In this document: positions 57,856 through 64,000 of the stretch, piece after piece
Layout of the letters: every line of letters starts with the position of its first letter
How positions within the stretch are numbered: the stretch's first letter is position 1
Assembly (NCBI RefSeq): GCF_023343835.1
Contig: NC_064437.1
Location: 57,114,972 to 57,178,971 of the forward strand
DNA length: 64,000 nucleotides
Direction of reading: 5' to 3'
Source: Lagopus muta
Lineage: Eukaryota > Chordata > Aves > Galliformes > Phasianidae
Made by a program: the position numbers and the translations under genes
Notes under the pieces: generated by a model
What the model was told of the DNA's origin: nothing
Databases searched by the model: none
What the model saw: only the letters and a program-made list of their open reading frames with translations

Positions 57856-60800
57856 TAGCAGAGTAATAAAGAACTATTAATTTTATAGCATTAAGAAAAC
57901 TGAAATTAAAAAACCCTACCAATAAAGTGAGCCCACATTTTGCACAGACTCACACTATCAAGATCCAAGTCTTGAAGCTACAACAAAGCTATGAACTGAG
58001 CTAATGCTTCCTCTTCATTTATTTACATCCTTTGCTATTTGCTGTAGGTAGACAGAATATTTGGACAGTCGATGCTCCTATTGTGCCACGACTTTATGGT
58101 TAGTTATAAAAGCTCTTTTTATCCCACCTTTTATGACAGTAACAACAGAAAACAAAAAATTAAAGTTTGTCTATACATACTGTACTTACTGCACATCTTA
58201 ACTTGTTAGTGGATATGAAAGATGCAGGTAACTACTTGAGGCCAGATTTCTGAAGGGGGAACGCCTCAGAGAAGCACTCAAAGAAGTTAATGCAGGTACC
58301 TGGGCCATAAGCCTGGCTTTCCTTGCCTTCACTGTAAGAACACTGCCTTCCTCCAGGTGTAGGAGCACCCTGACTGGCACTATAAGAGCTGAAGGTCACA
58401 ACTTCACTTAAATGCCACAGGCGCAGCTGAGGAGACAAAGCCAAATGTATAGGAATTCCATGCAGAGCAAACTGTTTCTTTTTCATGTTCATTCAAAGCT
58501 CATGGCAAAATCAGGAATTTAATCATCAGCTTTCCTAAAGGTCTATCTGCACTGCTAAATAATGCCACAATTACAGTGTAAGTTAGTTTTACCCAATTAA
58601 TGTATAGTTTAAGCAGCATTGAAAACAACAGCAGTTAGTAGAGCTGAATGCTTTAGCAAGCCAAGGTCCAGGGCATGTTGCACACTATTACATTGTATTA
58701 CTCCATTTTAGCTATAGTTTATTCTATCAAGGTGTACATTATTCTGAAATCATATGGTATAGGAAAGCTTTCAGATGTGCAATCTGAGATGTGCAAAACC
58801 ATTTCCAAGATCTGAGGTCCAGACATTAAAGAGAGCATGTAGGTGAATTTAATACCTTCCCAGCCCTCAAAGCCTGCTGCAACATTTCAGCAATGTTGGC
58901 AGAGCACAGGATAGAAAAAAAGCTACAGCAGCCTAGCGTATGCAGAAAGCAAATCTCTGTTGGAGCAGGAAGTAGAGTTTGAAGCACGATTCAACGTGAA
59001 TTTGTGCAAAGAACTGCACATAGGTGACTATAGTACAGCAGAAAGCACTTTAGAAAGACAAGGCAGCTTCTAAAGAGAAAAAGAGAAGAAACCAGGATCC
59101 AGACTACCAATAAGTATTACACCAGTGGGTGAAAAATACTGTACTCAAAGCATTTTGTTACTAGTACAGCTGCAAATCCCTGCTCACTTTAACTCACAAT
59201 ACAGCTATAGAGAGAAAATCCCTAATATTGAAAGTACAGCTTTATGTAGAGGGGGAAGAAAAGAAACTAGATTGAGGTTATTATGGGACAGAAATGGTAA
59301 ATTACAAACATCATATTTTTCATCAGCTTCTTCAGAAACTTTACCCTTCTTGCCTCACCAAACCAAAACCAAAACTACTACCAGCCCTTCGCAGCAAATT
59401 CTTTTCTAACCACTTCACTTCCCCCTTTTGTTCCCAGCATGCTTTTCTGCTCGTTGATTTATTTAAACCAGGGAGAGGGAACAAGCTGTAGCTTTAACGT
59501 GAACGCTATCTAATTGTTTTTGTTTTGCTATTATGCTTATAAAGCTTCCTTTTACTTAAGGAAAAGAGGTTGGCTTCCTGCCCCGTCAACGAAATGGTAT
59601 GTGCTTTTGATTGCTGTTTTTTTTTTCCCTATGTGCTTGCTCTGAAATGCAGAAGCATTAAAGGTCTACTTTTGTTTCATTGCTCATGGCCCTGCTGGTG
59701 GTTGCTCACGGAAGTCTCAGCATTACCCATGTGCAAATGCAGAGCTCAGTTCAAGGGGCTGAAGGTAATGTGTTTATCAGGAACCAGGTAGGAGAGTTCC
59801 AGTAGAACCACCATCGGCATGATGCTAATCTTAAGCTTAGTTAAGTTCAGATATATATTTGCTCTTTGCTCTGGGTGATACAACTGCTGTAATAAGTTGT
59901 CATAAAAACATCAGTATTTAAAAATTCTTACTGTTGGCTGTACTCTGTAAACTGCTACATTCTGGTTTTCTTTGGGCAATTCTAAGTTGGGCTTTTGTTC
60001 TAGATCTTTGAACACACTTGGAGATAATTTCCCATTAATGTACCAGTAGTGCAGGTACAAGTCTATTTGGTGAGGATATTGTGCTATATTATCTAGTAGG
60101 AACAACTGGTAACAAAACTGATTAAGTTAACTATGTTTACGATTCTTCAGAACTTCAGGGAGCTGAATATGTTCTGTCTTTGTGTGTGCCTGATACACCT
60201 TTTGGACAGGGAGTTTTCAAGGAGAAAGCCTGAAATAAAATGTACACGGAAGCTTGACTTTTGAAGTTTTCTGACAAAGCAGCATCATGGTGTCATGATG
60301 TTCCTGATGAAGGGACAGAAATATCAGACACTGTACTTTTTCTTATCATAATGAACTTTCTATTTTAGCAGGCAGAAAGCCTGAGTTGAATAGGTTTCAT
60401 GAGGCGGGTTCAGAAATAGGCCATAACGCAGTCTGAGTGCTGTACTTCCTGGATGTAAATGACTGGGACCTCGTGCTTTCCCGGCTGATAGCAGAGTGCT
60501 TCTCAGGCAAACAGAGGGCACTTAAACTGCTACGCTCCAAAAGCAAAGCCTTCCTAAAGTGAGACTCCATGGATTCTGCTTTAGACATGTCTGCCTCTAA
60601 ACAGGGTTCTGTGAAAAGCTGTGGCTGTTAACTCTGGGATTTTATTTCTCTTTACATAACTGAGTCAGCAATATTATTTGTCCTTAAAGTCTCACATCTA
60701 CTAGGGCATTATATTAATAAGTGATGTGGTCTGTACATGGCTGCACTCAGCAATTGCTGCTCAGGTCTTGCTTTTAAGCCTCTTTCTGGATACTAAGTCC

Positions 60801-61033
60801 TTCAGAACACACACTTCTTGCTGAGCTGAAGAAAGATGGGACATAATGCTTCCAACTCATTAGCTCACATCTGCAGACCAGGCAAGAGCTGCACTGTGGG
60901 AAAGCAAATGTCAGGAGTGAAATAATGGTGGTTAACTAAATAAAGACCTCAGAGCAGTTGGTTCCATTCTATTTCTGCTTGGAAAGTGTCAGCATGTTAC
61001 CTTACTAATGCTGATTTCACAATTACCTCAAAA

Positions 61034-61050
61034 GTGTGTGTGTGTGTGTT
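61034..61050. repeat. (GT)n microsatellite
   Basis: About eight GT units. A shorter GT run occurs at 62,156-62,168. Confidence 0.9.
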
Positions 61051-62994
61051 TCTTAAGCAAACTTAAGACAAAAAAATATAATCTTAGAAGATCTCATAGG
61101 CAGAGCATGACCTTTGCCCCTAAAATAGCACAAGGACCAGAGATCTGTTGCCTGTAAAGAACTACAGTGAGATAAATTTTCTTTCTTCAAATTATTGTGC
61201 TTGAAATCATAGAATTAGTTACTTACCAATGCCTGCTGCCTTGGAGAGAATAGAGAAAAATGCTCCTTCATTCCTTCTAGCTAATGAAGGAGTTGCCCTG
61301 GAGAGTATGGGGCATTTGGAAAGTGGGGTACAGTAGAGATGAGAACACACAGTCCTGAACTCAAGACTGGACTTACTATAATCTCTTCTGATAAAAAAGA
61401 GGGATGGGGAAAGCCTAAGCCTTCGCACTCTTGATCCCAGTGCACCTTATCCTTGATCACTGATCAGGCCAGACAGTTGAAGTACACTTTAATTGTCTCA
61501 CCTCCTGTTGCACGGGGGGACCAACAGAGGTGATTTGAGACATCCTATGCATTTTCTAGTCACAGGGAGTTAAGTCCCTCAAAACTCAGGGGTTTAAAGC
61601 ACTCCAACCTTTCTACATGGTTAAAAGAGTTCAGGCTCATGGTCAGAAATGCTGTGACACTGTTGCATACTACACTGAGTAACACTTCCAGTCAGTGTGT
61701 ATGGACCAGATATCATCCATATATAGAGGACCCAGAGTTTTGGGTTGAATTCTGGTGTAGTTGCTCCAAAGCTTGGACTTAAGGAAGAGCTCTTTTATTT
61801 CCATGCTTAGAAGACTCATGAAGAAAAATTTCTGTCCACTCTGCTGGCTGGCTCTTCTGCAATCAGGACAGCAGGATTAAGTGCCTTCTGGACAATGCCA
61901 GAAGTAGCTAACCAGCAGTGCTTTGGATCTCACAGGGATTTATAGTATAAATTCTAGGCATAGTAGACAATTGGCCTGGTTATGGAAGCTGAAACAAATT
62001 TGCTGATGGTCTCTTCCCACAGCCTGAATAACACTCCATGTACTTTGACAGGAGTGGCTAAAGCCCAGCTGTAGAAACTGTTGGAAAGTAAAAGCAGAAT
62101 GTTGTTCCTTCATAACATAAGGTCATTTAAAATAGTCTTTCAGGCAAGTGAAGCTGTGTGTGTGTGTATAATGTGAAGATTCAGGTATACGTGCTTTTTG
62201 ACAGAACAGTAATTTCATGGTTTTAAAGCACATTAAGTTTTGATTCTTGCATATCTAGTTTCAGTATTGTAAGCAGGCTAGTTATTATGGTTGCCAGAAA
62301 AATAGAAGCAAATGAATGTATTTCCCAGACTTACAAGATTAGATTGGTATAGGATCTTTAAATTAAACATTGCTTTGTTTTGGCCTGTAGCTAGTCAAGG
62401 ATGATTTCAGGATGTAGGAATGCTGAGTAGATTATGCTGGGATAAGACTACTAGCAGGTTTTTCTGAGGACAAAATCTTTTCTGCATTTAGTTATCTTCA
62501 GGCTTCTCTTGATCAGATTTTCTCACTGGGCTTCTTTGAGATTGCTACTCCAAGTATCTTTATCCTTCCAGGCTCAGTTGTTCAGTCTTTTTGGATATCT
62601 TGGCATAAACTGCCTTGCATGTGAGTTAATGAGGTAGCTAATCTTTTCTGTTATCTAGGAAATAGTCATTAGAGTACTATTAAAACAAGAACATGAGAGC
62701 ACAATTCATTCAATATTGTCCAGCTATGCAGGTACGTAGTCTTTTCAGTAGCCTACACATAGCTCTATCCTCAATGCTGGTCAAAAGAATTTCATGCCCG
62801 GGAAAGAGACATCTGAAATACCTCAAGTGAAATCTCATTTTGGCCCATCTAGAGATGGAAAAAGATGTCAAAAGTTGATTACTATTGTAGCAATTGAACA
62901 GGTAAATACAGTAGGAAAGGTGTTACAACAAAGGTGTGATAACAGAAGGGCTGGCACAATAGAAAGGTGCTATAAAGGAAGGGAAGAATACTCA

Positions 62995-63211
62995 GCTGTA
63001 TCGGAAGATTCCACCAGGGAGGGATCTCCAGAAAGAGATCCTTCCTCTGTGACAGTCAGCCCTTAAATGCGTTCTGAAAGAGGTAGAGCCAGGCTCCAAC
63101 CCTTCTGGTCGCACAGATGAATTGCCTTCACCTGTACCCCCAGGGCTGACTGGGTCCTTTCCCCAGGTGCTCAATCAGTGGTTCACGCTGTGACTCAACA
63201 GTTCCCATACA
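62995..63211 (+). repeat. LTR-like interspersed repeat, second copy
   Basis: This is the partner of the repeat in TECTB intron 8, with the same block order and the same CCCATACA end. An open frame crossing its left part encodes nothing recognisable. Similarity may extend upstream to about 62,880 at a lower level. It is likely a solo LTR or other non-autonomous retroelement; the family is not determined. Confidence 0.65.
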
Positions 63212-64000
63212 GCTATGAATGAAAATCCACAGGAATTGGACATGAGTACTCTGGTATCCCTCTAAGAGGATGGAGCATAGATGTACCAAGGTTTAGTTTT
63301 GCCATCTTCCTATGAACTAAGCTTCCAGCATACAAGTGGTTCAAATGTGATTTGTTCTGCCACTGAGAATCTGGGAATAGGCTCTGAGTTAAAGGAATAA
63401 AGTTTGTATACTGAATTCCTTTTTACGTTGAGCAGTGGAGATGCCTCCACCAAGCTGCCTCAGATCTCATACTGTAACAAAAAAGTGGTTGACTACATAC
63501 ATACAAACTACATACTGTTTCATCACCTCCAGAAAGCTGTTTACTAACTGCTGCAGTATTGGGTTACAAGTCCAAAAAATGAAGAGTAGTTGCCTAACAA
63601 ATTCATCTTACCAACTCCTTAATCTTCCAAATAAGAGTAACAGACTTCTTGGTGTCTTTGACATGAATTCAAACTTCCTCAGCAGGCTTTATTTTCAAAG
63701 ATTATTTTTCCCTAGACTTACCTGACAGAAGTCAAAGGAAGGGGGCACAGATGTGCAATAGTCTGTGCTGAAAAAAATAGGGCTATACTTGCTAGGTGTG
63801 GTATGTCCAGTGGCCAGACATGATAGTCAATGCAGAGTCATGAGGCAGGAGCTTTAGCCATTCTTGCTGTAGCACCATTGTGGGGGGGGCAGACCTTTCA
63901 GTATCTGAGATGATGATCTGAGAAGATCAAAGGTTTGATGTGCACGTTGTAACTCAAAATAAGTAGGTCTAGGGAGTTGGTACATTTCAGGTGATGTACT

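Larger units (their letters stand above)
53000..64000. other. Non-coding region to the right edge
   Basis: Apart from the repeats and the weak exon candidate listed, I see no coding exon here on either strand. Open frames are short and without family motifs. I looked for the first coding exons of ACSL5, expected on this side from mammalian gene order, and did not find them; they may lie beyond the window. Confidence 0.55.

Overview
The window is vertebrate nuclear DNA, almost certainly from a bird and probably a galliform close to chicken. It is AT-rich, has long non-coding stretches and GT-AG introns, and carries scattered CR1 LINE 3' ends with the ATTCTATG-type terminal repeats typical of birds. 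Nearly all the short open frames in it are chance frames. Two genes can be supported.

The intact gene is TECTB (beta-tectorin), plus strand, coding span 26,793-34,407. Ten coding exons join without a break into 329 codons. The protein has a signal peptide, a ZP domain, four N-glycosylation sequons, a basic cleavage site and a hydrophobic tail typical of GPI-anchored proteins. It is a major non-collagenous protein of the tectorial membrane of the inner ear. An acceptor-like site 14 bases before the ATG suggests a further non-coding 5' exon upstream, which was not located.

The second gene is broken and lies tail-to-tail with TECTB. Eight blocks on the minus strand between about 50.66 kb and 35.46 kb resemble, in correct N-to-C order, successive parts of a receptor guanylyl cyclase. 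They cover the ligand-binding ectodomain (two blocks), kinase-homology domain (three), dimerization region plus first cyclase exon, second cyclase exon and third cyclase exon. The best match is guanylyl cyclase G (GUCY2G), which in mammals lies next to TECTB in the same relative orientation. The blocks carry in-frame stops, frameshifts and small deletions, so this looks like a decayed unitary pseudogene. It is the most interesting object in the window.

Region by region: 1-26.7 kb is non-coding with a few repeats; 26.8-34.7 kb is TECTB with its polyadenylation signals; 35.4-50.7 kb is the GUCY2G relic with CR1 fragments in it; 50.7-64 kb is non-coding, with a nested CR1 at 52 kb, a weak candidate non-coding first exon near 56.9 kb, and an LTR-like repeat at 63 kb whose relative sits in TECTB intron 8. 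All alignments were made by eye against remembered family motifs.
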